Assembly: GCA_964471865.1 (NCBI GenBank)
Contig: CAYYHU010000007.1
Location: 1-64,000, forward strand
Reading direction: 5' to 3'
Length of the DNA: 64,000 bases
From: CAYMUC01 sp964471865
GTDB taxonomy: Bacteria; Actinomycetota; Acidimicrobiia; Acidimicrobiales; Ilumatobacteraceae
Of the stretch, positions 17,826 through 26,604 are shown piece by piece. Under the pieces are notes generated by a model. That model saw only the letters and a program-made list of their open reading frames with translations. It had not been told where the DNA came from and did no database searches. Both the position numbers and the translations under genes were made by a program. Position 1 is the first letter of the stretch; every line of letters starts with the position of its first letter.

Positions 17826-20329
17826 CACGAATCACCCAACGGGACGATGATGTCGACGGACAAGGCCTGACTCGCACCGAGAGAAATCACCGACGATGAC
17901 ACGGGGGACTCGCCAACAGCCTGAGCGATATCCGCCACGTAGCGCAGTGGAGCGTCGAGGTCGTTGAACTGAACGGTCCCGTTCGCTCCAGTGAGCAGCG
18001 ACCCCAGCGGCTCACCACCCGGGAAATCTGTCTCCAGCCACAAGCGAACCTGGTACCCGACGAGAAGTGCCGATGTCGAACACTGCGTCACACCGTTGGT
18101 GACAGTTCCCGAGGAACACAACCGCACAGAGATCGAGGCCCGAGGAGCGAGCGTCACGTCACTGACGAGTTGGTCACCACCTGAGAGCACCGCCTGGCGC
18201 GATACCGGAGCCGAACCGACACGGCGGTACGTGATCGTGTACGTACCAGGAGCGAGCGATTCGACCCTGTACGTACCCACGCAGTCCGTAGTGCCGTCCA
18301 CACATGACGTCGCCGTCATGACCTGGCGGGTGTTGACACCATCAGACACGATGACGGTGACTCCACCCGCTGGGCCTTCCTGGTCGCGCACCGTCCCGCG
18401 GACCACGGCTACGGATCCCACGAGATCGGCATCGACCACCTGGTTGCGCTCCAACGGGATGAGAACAACGTTGCGGATCACGGGCACCGTGTCGCCACCA
18501 CCAAGGGTCAACGTGTAGACCCCGGGGATCGGGATGTTGGTCAACGAGTAGGTGCCGCGCTCGTCGACATCGGGCGTCCGCGGATCGTCGACGGTGAGGC
18601 TCGTGGTCGTCCAAGTCGTCTCGCCATTGGTCAGAGTCACCGGAGCCCCCCCGAGACTTCCTCCGAGCGCGGATCCCAGTCGTCCCGTGACCGAACCGGT
18701 CGAGGGCTCCAAGGTGATGTTGAGATCGCTCAACTGCTGACCGGAGATCAGCGACACGGTGAGAGACTGGGGCGCATACCCGTCCGCAGTGACGTTCACC
18801 GAGTACGAGTTGGGCGTCAGCAGGCTCGGAACCGTGAAGGATCCCACCGCCCCACTCGTCAAGGTGAGAGTACCTGCTTCGGTATCCGGGGAGACGATCA
18901 CCACCGACGCTCCGCCCAACGGCCCGTCGGCTCCAAAGACCGTTCCACCGATGAGACCATCTCCCGTACGCAACTGAACCGTCACGCCTTCGCGCGTCTC
19001 GCCGGCTCCGAGTTGCAGCGTCAACACGGTCGTGATCGACCCGATCCGCCGGACACGCAGTTTGTATTCGCCGGGTGCGGGAATGTCGGTGAACTCGAAC
19101 AGGCCAGTGTCGTCAACCTCGAGAGCCGCCAACGTCGCATCCTCGACACCTCCGATTGCCGCCGCCGGAGCGATCACCTCGACGCGGGCTCCCACGACGA
19201 TTCCTCCTACGACCCCACCTCGCAGTGTGGCGGGTTGACCACCCAAAACGATCTCGTAGCCGCCAACGGTTCCGCCAGGCTCGACCTTGACGGGTAACGC
19301 ATTGACGAATTCAGCCACATCGCCAAGCCACCGTGAGTCGAAACCGCCAGCGACCGCACGCAGTCGGAACGGCCCGGTTCCCATGTTGTCGACGGTGAAC
19401 ACGCCTTCTTCATCGGTGGCAACCGACCGCACCGGGAGCGATGGCTCGTCCGCAAGGTAGACCTCCACGGTGGCACCAGGAATGCCGTCGCCTGAGCTGC
19501 GCGCGGTGACGGTTCCCGTGATGGCACCCGGCGCAACTCCAGCGCCGGGCGACGCTGAGCCGAAGGCCTGCTCGAGCAATGCCGGATCGATCGCCGTCGA
19601 CTCGACGACCGAGGTGAGGTTCTTGGAGAAGACGATCCCGAAGATGCTGGCGGCTACCAAGAGACCGATGAAGGACACCATGAGCCGCGAGATCCTTGCC
19701 CGGTGCGCGATCGTTACAGAGCGCTCGCTTCCCGGGGAGCCTCCGATGAGACTCAGATTGAGTACACGCTGTGTGGGCTGACCGAACCAGGGCCGCTTGC
19801 CCTTGACGCGCATCGTCGTGGACCGCTGTTCGCCAGGACCCAACTCCAGAACCGGACGATCGAAGGTGGAGGTGGAGGTGCTCTCGGGATCTTCACAGGC
19901 AAACTCGACACGCGCTGGCGAATTACCCTCGTTGGTCACCGTCAGAGCGAACTGAGCCTTGGAACCGGCAACAAAGAGCACCGGATCGGCCACCATCGTC
20001 ACTCGCGGTCGAGCATCGATATCCAGGGTGATGGTGAGGAGCGTCGGCTTGGTCGGTGCGAGGTCCGACAACACCTGAACCGTGAGCGTGCGTCGCCCTG
20101 AGGGAAAGTCCTCGGGCAAATTCACCCTGACCTGGAAAGTGCCCACGGTCCCCGGGAACAACTGCAACCGTTCCTGATCGACGGTGACCCACGCCGGGTC
20201 CACACCGAGGACTCGCACGCTGAACGCGTCGACGAGATGGAGCGCGTTAGTGACCGTGACTGAGAAGTCGACGGGGAAGCCAGGGAAGGTGGCGACGCTA
20301 TTCGGTTCGACCACGGCCCGCATGGACAT
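17825..20329 (-). CDS. Membrane-anchored carboxypeptidase-regulatory-like repeat protein
   Basis: This 834-residue protein has the same plan as its two neighbours: an N-terminal NEW3/Ig-like part (about 1-215, with VDFSVTVTNALHLVD and FALTVTNEGNSPARV), one membrane span at about 225 (MVSFIGLLVAASIFGIVF) preceded by basic residues (ARISR), then about 580 residues of Cna-B/CarboxypepD_reg modules (GAITGTVTARSSGDGIPGA, GTYSLTNIPIPGVYTL). There is no cleavable signal peptide. A strong ribosome binding site (AAGGAGG, 9 nt before the ATG) supports the start. Its stop overlaps the start of the giant gene. Orientation by the positive-inside rule puts the repeats outside the cell. Confidence 0.85.
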   Translation of the reverse strand: MSMRAVVEPNSVATFPGFPVDFSVTVTNALHLVDAFSVRVLGVDPAWVTVDQERLQLFPGTVGTFQVRVNLPEDFPSGRRTLTVQVLSDLAPTKPTLLTITLDIDARPRVTMVADPVLFVAGSKAQFALTVTNEGNSPARVEFACEDPESTSTSTFDRPVLELGPGEQRSTTMRVKGKRPWFGQPTQRVLNLSLIGGSPGSERSVTIAHRARISRLMVSFIGLLVAASIFGIVFSKNLTSVVESTAIDPALLEQAFGSASPGAGVAPGAITGTVTARSSGDGIPGATVEVYLADEPSLPVRSVATDEEGVFTVDNMGTGPFRLRAVAGGFDSRWLGDVAEFVNALPVKVEPGGTVGGYEIVLGGQPATLRGGVVGGIVVGARVEVIAPAAAIGGVEDATLAALEVDDTGLFEFTDIPAPGEYKLRVRRIGSITTVLTLQLGAGETREGVTVQLRTGDGLIGGTVFGADGPLGGASVVIVSPDTEAGTLTLTSGAVGSFTVPSLLTPNSYSVNVTADGYAPQSLTVSLISGQQLSDLNITLEPSTGSVTGRLGSALGGSLGGAPVTLTNGETTWTTTSLTVDDPRTPDVDERGTYSLTNIPIPGVYTLTLGGGDTVPVIRNVVLIPLERNQVVDADLVGSVAVVRGTVRDQEGPAGGVTVIVSDGVNTRQVMTATSCVDGTTDCVGTYRVESLAPGTYTITYRRVGSAPVSRQAVLSGGDQLVSDVTLAPRASISVRLCSSGTVTNGVTQCSTSALLVGYQVRLWLETDFPGGEPLGSLLTGANGTVQFNDLDAPLRYVADIAQAVGESPVSSSVISLGASQALSVDIIVPLGDS

Positions 20330-20368
20330 CAGTTCGCCGCCTCCTTCCGAAAAGATCTTATCTCACGT

Positions 20369-22471
20369 TCAGTCACGAAGCGAGACCACCCCAAGATCAT
20401 TGTCACCGGCCACGAGTTCCTCGAGAACCACCGCCGACGCGCCGCCGGCCTCCCCGAACGTGAACGTCCAGAAGCCGGTAGTGAGTCCATCGAGGCGGAA
20501 ACGGCCTTCTGGATCGGTTGACAATGTCGCGAGCGTGTTCGTTCCCGAGGTCGCAACGATGGGCACGTTGCCGAGATAGGTACCCGTGGAGTCTCTGACC
20601 TGACCCAGGATTGCCGACTGCAGGTTTCGCAACGGCACGTTGATGGTCACTTCGCCAGCCGACGAGACGAGATTGATGGCGATCGTCTCGGTTCGGTACC
20701 CCTCGAGGGAGAAGCTGAGCGTGTAGGCACCTGGCACAGGGAGGCCTCGCAGCACATAGCTTCCATCGGCATCCACCGTGATCGTCTGACCTACCGGAGT
20801 GCCGTCACTGGCAACGACAGCGACACCCCCAAGGGCCGAACCTGACACGTTGGTGACGATTCCCCGAACGACTCCGGTTCCCCGCTGCAAGACGACGGGT
20901 TGATCCAACGTCACGCTCTGACCGGGCCCGACGCGCACCGTGAGAGTCTCGGTCCCGTAGCCCTCGAGCACGACTTGGATGAGATAGGTGGCTGGTGATG
21001 GCAACTCACCGAGCACAAACTGCCCGATCAGGGGGCCCGAGGTCGGCGTGACCGTGGTGAGAGAGTCGGCACCCGCAGTCGCCGTTATCTCCGCTCCACC
21101 GATCGGTGTGCCGTCCTGATCCACGATCACGCCGGTGATCACCCCAGGTCCTGAGATCATCTGCACCGTGGGAAGTGTGACCGCCTCCCCCGGCGACACT
21201 TCTTGGAACAACTGCACAGGATCAAAGCCTGGGGCGGTGTACGTCAGGCGATAACGACCAGGCGAGCGAAGACCGGCGAGGCTGTAGCCGCCGACCTCGT
21301 CAGCCACGGCTGAAACCGAGAACGAGCCGGGGGTGTCTCCCACCATGATCCGGGCCTCGACGGTCGCGGCCGGGATCGCCCCCGCCGCGGAGAGACCTCC
21401 GGCGATCGCGGCCGTTTCACCCACGGCATAGACGTCCGGCGTCTCCAGTTCGGAGGCTGGTTTGATCCTCCACTCCCCCTCCACCATGGCCGTCTGAAAC
21501 CCTGCGCCACTGACCTCAACGAGGTAGACCCCGGGGGCGAGACCGCCGATCACGAACGCCCCGTCTTGATCGGTCGAGGCCGCCGTCGGGGCACGTTCGG
21601 TGTTCTGGGGGTACGCCGTGACCACCATGCGCGGGAGCGCACGGTCGTCGGAGTCAGCTCGAACCCGGCCACCAATCGATCCAATCGATACGGATGGGTC
21701 CGGCTTGGCGCCGAAGTGGAACAGCACCGGAGCCGACTTGAGAGCTTGTTGACCCGACAACGCGGCCCGAAATCCCGCCGAGAAGACCACGACCCAGAGT
21801 GCCAGGATTCCGGCCAACACAAAGATCGTCAGCAGACCGCGCGACAACCGGGGTTTGGACGTGAACGTCGCCGCAACGACCTCTTTGTGAACACGGCTTT
21901 CAGCGAGAACAGTGATGGCGTGCGACACCGAGCTGCCAAGCAGTGGGCGACGACCCTTGGCGGTAATCGTGAAGGCCTGGGCCTGCCCCGAAGGCAGTTG
22001 GGCGTTGCGGGGTTCGATCGAGTACTTGAGTCGCTTGTCGGCGTCGCCAGCGTTGACGCTCACCCCTGTTGGGCGGTTACCCCAGTTGGAGACCGTGGCG
22101 ACGATCGTCGCTTTCGATCCCCCCGTGATCACCTTGGGCGACAACGACAAAGTGATCTCGTCGCGCGGTGCAACATCGACCTGGCATTCGAGTCGTACGA
22201 CAGATTCGGTGTCGTCCACGATCTCGATCGCCATCAGATCGACCCCGGCAGGAGTGTCCTGCGGAAGGGTCACTTCCACTTCGAGTTCGGTCAATTCGTT
22301 GGGAAAAACCGAAACACTCAGCGGTCGAGCCACATAGGCGGCCGCCGACAGCATCGGTATGCGCGCCGAGACCGAACGAATCTCGGGCGTGTCGTTCTGA
22401 ACCTCGATACGAAGCAGAAACGGCACTCCGACGACAGCGGCGATCTCGGTCTGATCGAGTCGGGCTCTCAC
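20369..22471 (-). CDS. Membrane-anchored carboxypeptidase-regulatory-like repeat protein
   Basis: This 700-residue protein starts at GTG 22471, with GGAGG 11 nt upstream. Residues 1-210 are the Ig/NEW3-like domain (PFLLRIEVQNDTPE, VTLPQDTPAGVDLMAI), a membrane span follows at about 217-240 (LLTIFVLAGILALWVVVFSA) after SRG, then about five CarboxypepD_reg-like modules (GRVRADSDDRALPRMVV, GSYVLRGLPVPGAYTLSF). It is the first of the three tandem paralogues and follows Cis16 by 60 nt. The shared architecture and adjacency to baseplate genes make a role in attaching the injection system to the membrane plausible, but this is inference from context only. Confidence 0.85.
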   Translation of the reverse strand: MRARLDQTEIAAVVGVPFLLRIEVQNDTPEIRSVSARIPMLSAAAYVARPLSVSVFPNELTELEVEVTLPQDTPAGVDLMAIEIVDDTESVVRLECQVDVAPRDEITLSLSPKVITGGSKATIVATVSNWGNRPTGVSVNAGDADKRLKYSIEPRNAQLPSGQAQAFTITAKGRRPLLGSSVSHAITVLAESRVHKEVVAATFTSKPRLSRGLLTIFVLAGILALWVVVFSAGFRAALSGQQALKSAPVLFHFGAKPDPSVSIGSIGGRVRADSDDRALPRMVVTAYPQNTERAPTAASTDQDGAFVIGGLAPGVYLVEVSGAGFQTAMVEGEWRIKPASELETPDVYAVGETAAIAGGLSAAGAIPAATVEARIMVGDTPGSFSVSAVADEVGGYSLAGLRSPGRYRLTYTAPGFDPVQLFQEVSPGEAVTLPTVQMISGPGVITGVIVDQDGTPIGGAEITATAGADSLTTVTPTSGPLIGQFVLGELPSPATYLIQVVLEGYGTETLTVRVGPGQSVTLDQPVVLQRGTGVVRGIVTNVSGSALGGVAVVASDGTPVGQTITVDADGSYVLRGLPVPGAYTLSFSLEGYRTETIAINLVSSAGEVTINVPLRNLQSAILGQVRDSTGTYLGNVPIVATSGTNTLATLSTDPEGRFRLDGLTTGFWTFTFGEAGGASAVVLEELVAGDNDLGVVSLRD

Positions 22472-22531
22472 CGAGGCACTACCTCCACCGATGCCGCCGA
22501 CTTATCACTCGACAACGTCGCAACACGACCA

Positions 22532-23155
22532 TCACCCGTCGCCACGTGAGAGTTCCTCGACGAAGGTCCGCGTTCGCACTGACCGCCGAGTTGGCCTCTC
22601 CCGATCCTCGACCCGGGCCTCGATCGTCTCGACCGGAGGTCCAGCCGGAGTCTCGAGCCCGAGGTCCACCGACAAGGTCACGATGAGTTCGAGTCCCGGG
22701 CGGAACCTTCCGTCGATGTTGCGCCAGAAATCCAGCGCCAGGCGACGGTCCTGAGATCCCAGGGCCAGTTCGATCGACGTTCCCGGCTCGATGAGGCCGG
22801 AGGGGACCAGGTCCCCGGCAACCTGCTTGGAACGTAACGCCGAACGCATCACGCGACCCAAGAGCAAGTGCTCGTCGCGTTCCTCGCCAGCCCATACCGA
22901 CACGAAGTAACCGAGTCGCACTCGAGGTAGGGCGAGACGACGGACCATCTTCCCGTCTCTGACGACCTCCTCGAGACCACCTTTGTTGCCCTTTGCATCG
23001 CGCTGAACGTCCCATAGGTAGACGCTCACCACCGGCCGTGTGAGCCCCGACGACCACTCCTTATCCGGCAACGAAAACGAAACGTCGATCGACGGGTCAA
23101 GAGGCACATCGGCCCGAAGGTGGGCCATGAGAGCGTCATCGACGAGGTGAAGCAC
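22532..23155 (-). CDS. DUF4255 / Cis16-like cap protein
   Basis: The 207-residue protein matches the DUF4255 (Pvc16 N-terminal) family. It has the start helix LVDDALMAHLRADVPL, then PVVSVYLWDVQRD, RLGYFVSVWAG, LLLGRVMRSALRSK, and a C-terminal strand region ending FRPGLELIVTLSVDL. Afp16/Pvc16 terminates the tail sheath and tube of these particles; in some cyanobacterial systems Cis16-type proteins contribute to membrane docking (family knowledge). GTG start at 23155, 3 nt after the stop of the zinc-ribbon gene. Its place just before the membrane-stalk genes fits either role. Confidence 0.85.
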   Translation of the reverse strand: MLHLVDDALMAHLRADVPLDPSIDVSFSLPDKEWSSGLTRPVVSVYLWDVQRDAKGNKGGLEEVVRDGKMVRRLALPRVRLGYFVSVWAGEERDEHLLLGRVMRSALRSKQVAGDLVPSGLIEPGTSIELALGSQDRRLALDFWRNIDGRFRPGLELIVTLSVDLGLETPAGPPVETIEARVEDRERPTRRSVRTRTFVEELSRGDG

Positions 23156-23158
23156 CGC

Positions 23159-23605
23159 TCACCCGATCCAGTTGAATGCCACGGCGAGGAGCGTCGCCCC
23201 GGTCCCTACCAAAAATCCCACGATAGCCCACGGCATCCTGGGACAACGTAGTTCATGCGTGGCCTCGACGGGTTGATCCTCAGCCTCGTCCATCTCGACG
23301 TTCGCGGTCATCAACTCGGGTTCTTCGACGGGAAGTTTCAGGACCGCTCCACACCGAAGACAGTGCACCCCGTCGCGCGGGTTCAACTCACCGCACTCAC
23401 GGCACGGTTGCCAGACTCGGCGGTCGCGTCCTCCCACGCCAGGAAGCCGGGACAAGGCCGAATCGTCATCCTCGATACGCTCGACGATGCCCATCACAAA
23501 GAACAATGGGTAGTCACATTCAGAGCAGAATGCATCTCCCCGGCGAATCCCCTGGGGGTCTTCATTGGGGGAGCCGCACTGCGGGCACGCAATCATCGTG
23601 GTCAT
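23159..23605 (-). CDS. Zinc-ribbon protein with C-terminal membrane anchor
   Basis: This 148-residue protein starts at ATG 23605, overlapping the Cis12 stop as ATGA; the longer open frame to 23749 reads into Cis12 and is rejected. It carries two four-cysteine zinc-ribbon-like sites: CPQC (7/10) with CSEC (27/30), and CREC (68/71) with CLRC (82/85). An acidic linker follows (about 92-119), then a hydrophobic helix at about 125-146 (AIVGFLVGTGATLLAVAF), so it is a tail-anchored protein with its ribbons in the cytoplasm. It lies between Cis12 and Cis16 and is translationally coupled. I know no standard eCIS subunit of this form; an adaptor between baseplate and membrane is a reasonable guess. 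Confidence 0.78.
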   Translation of the reverse strand: MTTMIACPQCGSPNEDPQGIRRGDAFCSECDYPLFFVMGIVERIEDDDSALSRLPGVGGRDRRVWQPCRECGELNPRDGVHCLRCGAVLKLPVEEPELMTANVEMDEAEDQPVEATHELRCPRMPWAIVGFLVGTGATLLAVAFNWIG

Positions 23606-24123
23606 CGGACCAATGCCTCCATCGGTTCCTCTCCGATCTGAAGCCAAGCAACGCAATGTGCCGGAACCGCTTCCCGGATCATTGCCGCAAGATTTTCCCG
23701 GCTGGTGTGTTGCAGGCCCGCCATCGCCACGACGACGTTTCCGTGGCACGGATCAGCTTCGCCCTCGCGGTAGATGCCACCATCGTCAGTGACCGAAAAC
23801 GATCCGCTACAGAATGGAGCGACCAGAGCTTCGAGTTGGGCTTTGGTGCCCCGTAACTGCATGAGGACCCCGGCGTCCTGGATGTATCGGCGCCGGGTCA
23901 ATTCGGGCAGAGTCTCAAGATCATCCGCCCCAAGCATCGCCGCCAGCCACGGGAGCATTGGCACGGGGGTGACCGTGGCGTCGGACAAGTGCGGCAACTG
24001 ATCGATACGTTGCTGCAGCGGCTCAACAACCGTCTCGAGCAACTGAAGGAAGCGCACGAGCACGGTGTCGTCGCGCATACCCATGGGCAGACGCGAGGGC
24101 AGCCACCCCTGTGACCGTGTCAC
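23602..24123 (-). CDS. Baseplate wedge protein, phage tail protein I-like (Cis12)
   Basis: At 173 residues it matches the phage tail protein domain typical of the P2 gpI / Afp12 class: RFLQLLETVVEPLQQRIDQL, then LPWLAAMLGADD, LPELTRRRYIQDAGVLMQLR, GTKAQLEALVAPF, and the final AHCVAWLQIG. This protein pairs with Cis11 to form the baseplate wedge. It is shorter than many Cis12 proteins, which carry fibre-binding extensions; none is seen here, in keeping with the absence of a tail-fibre gene. The start overlaps the Cis11 stop by 4 nt and the stop overlaps the zinc-ribbon start. Confidence 0.88.
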   Translation of the reverse strand: MTRSQGWLPSRLPMGMRDDTVLVRFLQLLETVVEPLQQRIDQLPHLSDATVTPVPMLPWLAAMLGADDLETLPELTRRRYIQDAGVLMQLRGTKAQLEALVAPFCSGSFSVTDDGGIYREGEADPCHGNVVVAMAGLQHTSRENLAAMIREAVPAHCVAWLQIGEEPMEALVR

Positions 24124-26072
24124 CGTGCGACCACCTGAAGTCGGTGACCCAAGACCAATGCATGCTCACCGATGCGAACGGTGTCGACGGCTCCGGTGAG
24201 ACGACGTTCGTTACGAAGGTCGGCCTCGAACAGCACGACCTCATCCACCGCATCGACCCCTGATACATCGACGAGAGCATTGGCGATGGCACCCGTGGTC
24301 ACCGATGTTCCAAATGGCCACCCCATCCCATCGGCACCACCGCTGACGGGAGACAAGAATTGCCAGAGTCGATCGATACACCGTTGTCGAACGCCTGCAG
24401 GCGCCCGGCCCGGCGTGACCCGTACGAGTGCAGCAACACTCACACCGTGATAGGTCGGCGTTCCGAGTTCGAGTGAGGTACCGAGCACGCGCCGCGGCTC
24501 GAGATACGACGTGATCTCGTCACTCAGTTTGTCCGTCAGGGCCATGTGGTCGATCTTGAGTGTCTCCGCGGGTCGACCCGGATCAGGAACGATCAACAAC
24601 TTCGCCGGCTGGCCGGCGTGATCGGGCGGGATGCATCGAGCCCGGGCCACGCGAGGACTGGACTGAACCGCCAGTTGCTCATGATCGGCGGGGGTGACGG
24701 CGCGACCTCCCGACACGAGCGTGAGTGGCCCTCGCAGTTTGGCGTTCTCGATGGTCTCGGCTTCGACACCTCCGGCAGCCGCCACCAGGTTCGAGACGCT
24801 GTCGACATACGGAACTGCCGAGCGAAGTGTGGTGAGTGAACCTGCACCCACGTTTCCACGGGCCCCGCCTCCTCGACGGTATCCACTCACCCACACCGAT
24901 GCCCCCGCAGGCGGAACCGAGCCGTGTTGGCGCCATGACCCATCGGGGTAACGGATACGAGGACCGAACCGGATCTCGCCAGTATTCGAATCCCACACGA
25001 CGTGGTGATCGTCCGGACCGGACTGGGAGAAGTCGACGACCTCCGTCCACTGCTGAATTGCACCATCGATACGTACTTCGACGACCTCGCCAGAACGCCT
25101 TGGCAGTACGGGCGCATTCGAGAGATTCAACGACTGGCCCGGGACCCCCATCGAGATACCCAGATACTCACCCGGCACCTCCTCGGAATGCTCCGCCATG
25201 GCAGTTCCGCCGATCGCACGGGCGGCGATCGACCGAAGCACGGGCGAGGTCCGATAGGTCGACTGACCAGGCAGGGCCTCGGCAAGCACCAAACGCAGCC
25301 AGAAGCCTCGCTCTCCATCGACGCTCAGGGGTTCATGGCCAGTCGGAACGAGCAGCATGACCTGGCCGTCACGGTTGAGACCACCTGTCGTGTCCGACTG
25401 GACCTCACAGCGAATCCAGCCCTCCTCCGACCACACCTCCCACCTCAACGGCGGGTTCTCGGGGTCGACACCGATTCCCTCGACCTGCGCAACGACGTCC
25501 AAGCGCAACACATTGCCGCTCAGGGGATCGCGAAAGCCGAGATAGAAAGCGTCGCCTGGGCTGACGGGGTTCGACGTGAACAATGCCACCGATTCGTTCG
25601 GCAGTTCGAGGTCCTGGAGAACATCGACGCTTCGGGCTTCATCTGGTTCACCGCCGGTGGCCGGAACCGTCAAGGCGTAACGCAACATCGGTTGATGGAC
25701 GACGAGGTCGTGAAGGGTGGTGAAGACGATCGGGTCGTCACCGATCGACGCTACTTCGGAACCCGTGGGGACGACGACAGGTTCTTCAGGAACCGTTGAG
25801 AACCAGAACGTGAGTGGTACTTGGGCGGCAGCAGCGGGAAAGGGCGAGATCCCGACCAGATCCAGGAATGCTGCATACAAGCGATCGGGTAACTGGTTCA
25901 GCCGATACAGGGTCAGATCGGTCATCCAGGCAAACAACTCAATGAGCGCCACGCCCGGATCGGAAACGTTGTGATTGGTCCATTCCGGGAGGAATTGGGG
26001 AATCATCCGCTTGGCCTCATCCACGAGGTCCTGGAAGCGACGATCATCGAGACTCGGGACGGGGAAACTCAC
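24120..26072 (-). CDS. Putative baseplate assembly protein (Cis11, gpJ-like)
   Basis: This 650-residue protein has the usual length of the eCIS/phage baseplate J-like family. Its N-terminal hallmark is PEWTNHNVSDPGVALIELF followed by DLTLYRLNQLPDRLYAAFL; central beta domains include FWFSTVPEEPVVVPTGSEV and GYRRGGGARGNVGAGSLTTL, and the J-like core continues with VTPADHEQLAVQSSPRVARA. The GTG start at 26072 has GGAG 7 nt upstream. Cis11 with Cis12 forms the wedge that surrounds the spike and triggers sheath contraction. Confidence 0.92.
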   Translation of the reverse strand: MSFPVPSLDDRRFQDLVDEAKRMIPQFLPEWTNHNVSDPGVALIELFAWMTDLTLYRLNQLPDRLYAAFLDLVGISPFPAAAAQVPLTFWFSTVPEEPVVVPTGSEVASIGDDPIVFTTLHDLVVHQPMLRYALTVPATGGEPDEARSVDVLQDLELPNESVALFTSNPVSPGDAFYLGFRDPLSGNVLRLDVVAQVEGIGVDPENPPLRWEVWSEEGWIRCEVQSDTTGGLNRDGQVMLLVPTGHEPLSVDGERGFWLRLVLAEALPGQSTYRTSPVLRSIAARAIGGTAMAEHSEEVPGEYLGISMGVPGQSLNLSNAPVLPRRSGEVVEVRIDGAIQQWTEVVDFSQSGPDDHHVVWDSNTGEIRFGPRIRYPDGSWRQHGSVPPAGASVWVSGYRRGGGARGNVGAGSLTTLRSAVPYVDSVSNLVAAAGGVEAETIENAKLRGPLTLVSGGRAVTPADHEQLAVQSSPRVARARCIPPDHAGQPAKLLIVPDPGRPAETLKIDHMALTDKLSDEITSYLEPRRVLGTSLELGTPTYHGVSVAALVRVTPGRAPAGVRQRCIDRLWQFLSPVSGGADGMGWPFGTSVTTGAIANALVDVSGVDAVDEVVLFEADLRNERRLTGAVDTVRIGEHALVLGHRLQVVAR

Positions 26073-26138
26073 GTGGGCTCCTTGCTGGCCAGAGGGTCAG
26101 TGGCCTGGTCTCCATCTTTGCCCAAATGGGCAACCGCG

Positions 26139-26549
26139 TCACTCTTCATCGTCGGACGGCGGGATCAAATAGAAGGGATAGACGAGATTTCGTCGATCGT
26201 TGGTCGATCGCACGACATAATCGATCTCGATGTGTACCGATCCCGTGTCGGGCTCGGGAAGGGTGCGCACCTGCTCGACGTCGACGCGAGGCTCCCACTG
26301 GCGAAGGGCGTCCTCGACGTAGGTCTCCATGAGACCGAGAGTGTTCTCGTTGATCGGTTCGAACAAAAGGTCCCAGATCTTGCAGCCGAACATCGGGCGG
26401 AATGGACGCTCTCCCTGCGCCGTGGAGAGCACTACGGCCATAGAACGCTCAAGTTCCTCAGTTCCGGTCACAAGGACCATGGATCCACGCTCATCGATTC
26501 GTAGCGGGAAGGGAAATCCCCTTCCGATGAAGTCGCCGGCTTCACTCAT
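26139..26549 (-). CDS. gp25-like baseplate protein (Cis9)
   Basis: The 136-residue protein belongs to the GPW/gp25 family: FIGRGFPFPLRID, then LERSMAVVLSTAQGERPFRP, the conserved MFGCKIWDLLFEPIN, and a C-terminal DYVVRSTNDRRNLVYPFYL. gp25 nucleates sheath assembly on the baseplate in T4-like tails. It lies between the spike and Cis11 genes, the standard eCIS order. Confidence 0.93.
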   Translation of the reverse strand: MSEAGDFIGRGFPFPLRIDERGSMVLVTGTEELERSMAVVLSTAQGERPFRPMFGCKIWDLLFEPINENTLGLMETYVEDALRQWEPRVDVEQVRTLPEPDTGSVHIEIDYVVRSTNDRRNLVYPFYLIPPSDDEE

Positions 26550-26604
26550 GTCCTGATTTGGTCCTCACCGTTGTCCGTAACGCGCATCGTTCCATCATTT
26601 TTTA

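Noticed and set aside
16461..17870. Long plus-strand open frame (469 codons) opposite the giant protein
   Set aside because: Antisense shadow in high-GC coding DNA; no recognisable motif, and the minus-strand frame is clearly the gene.
23606..23749. Longer N-terminus of the zinc-ribbon protein
   Set aside because: It lies inside Cis12, is Arg/Gly-rich and unlike the family, whereas the ATGA overlap at 23605 fits the operon.
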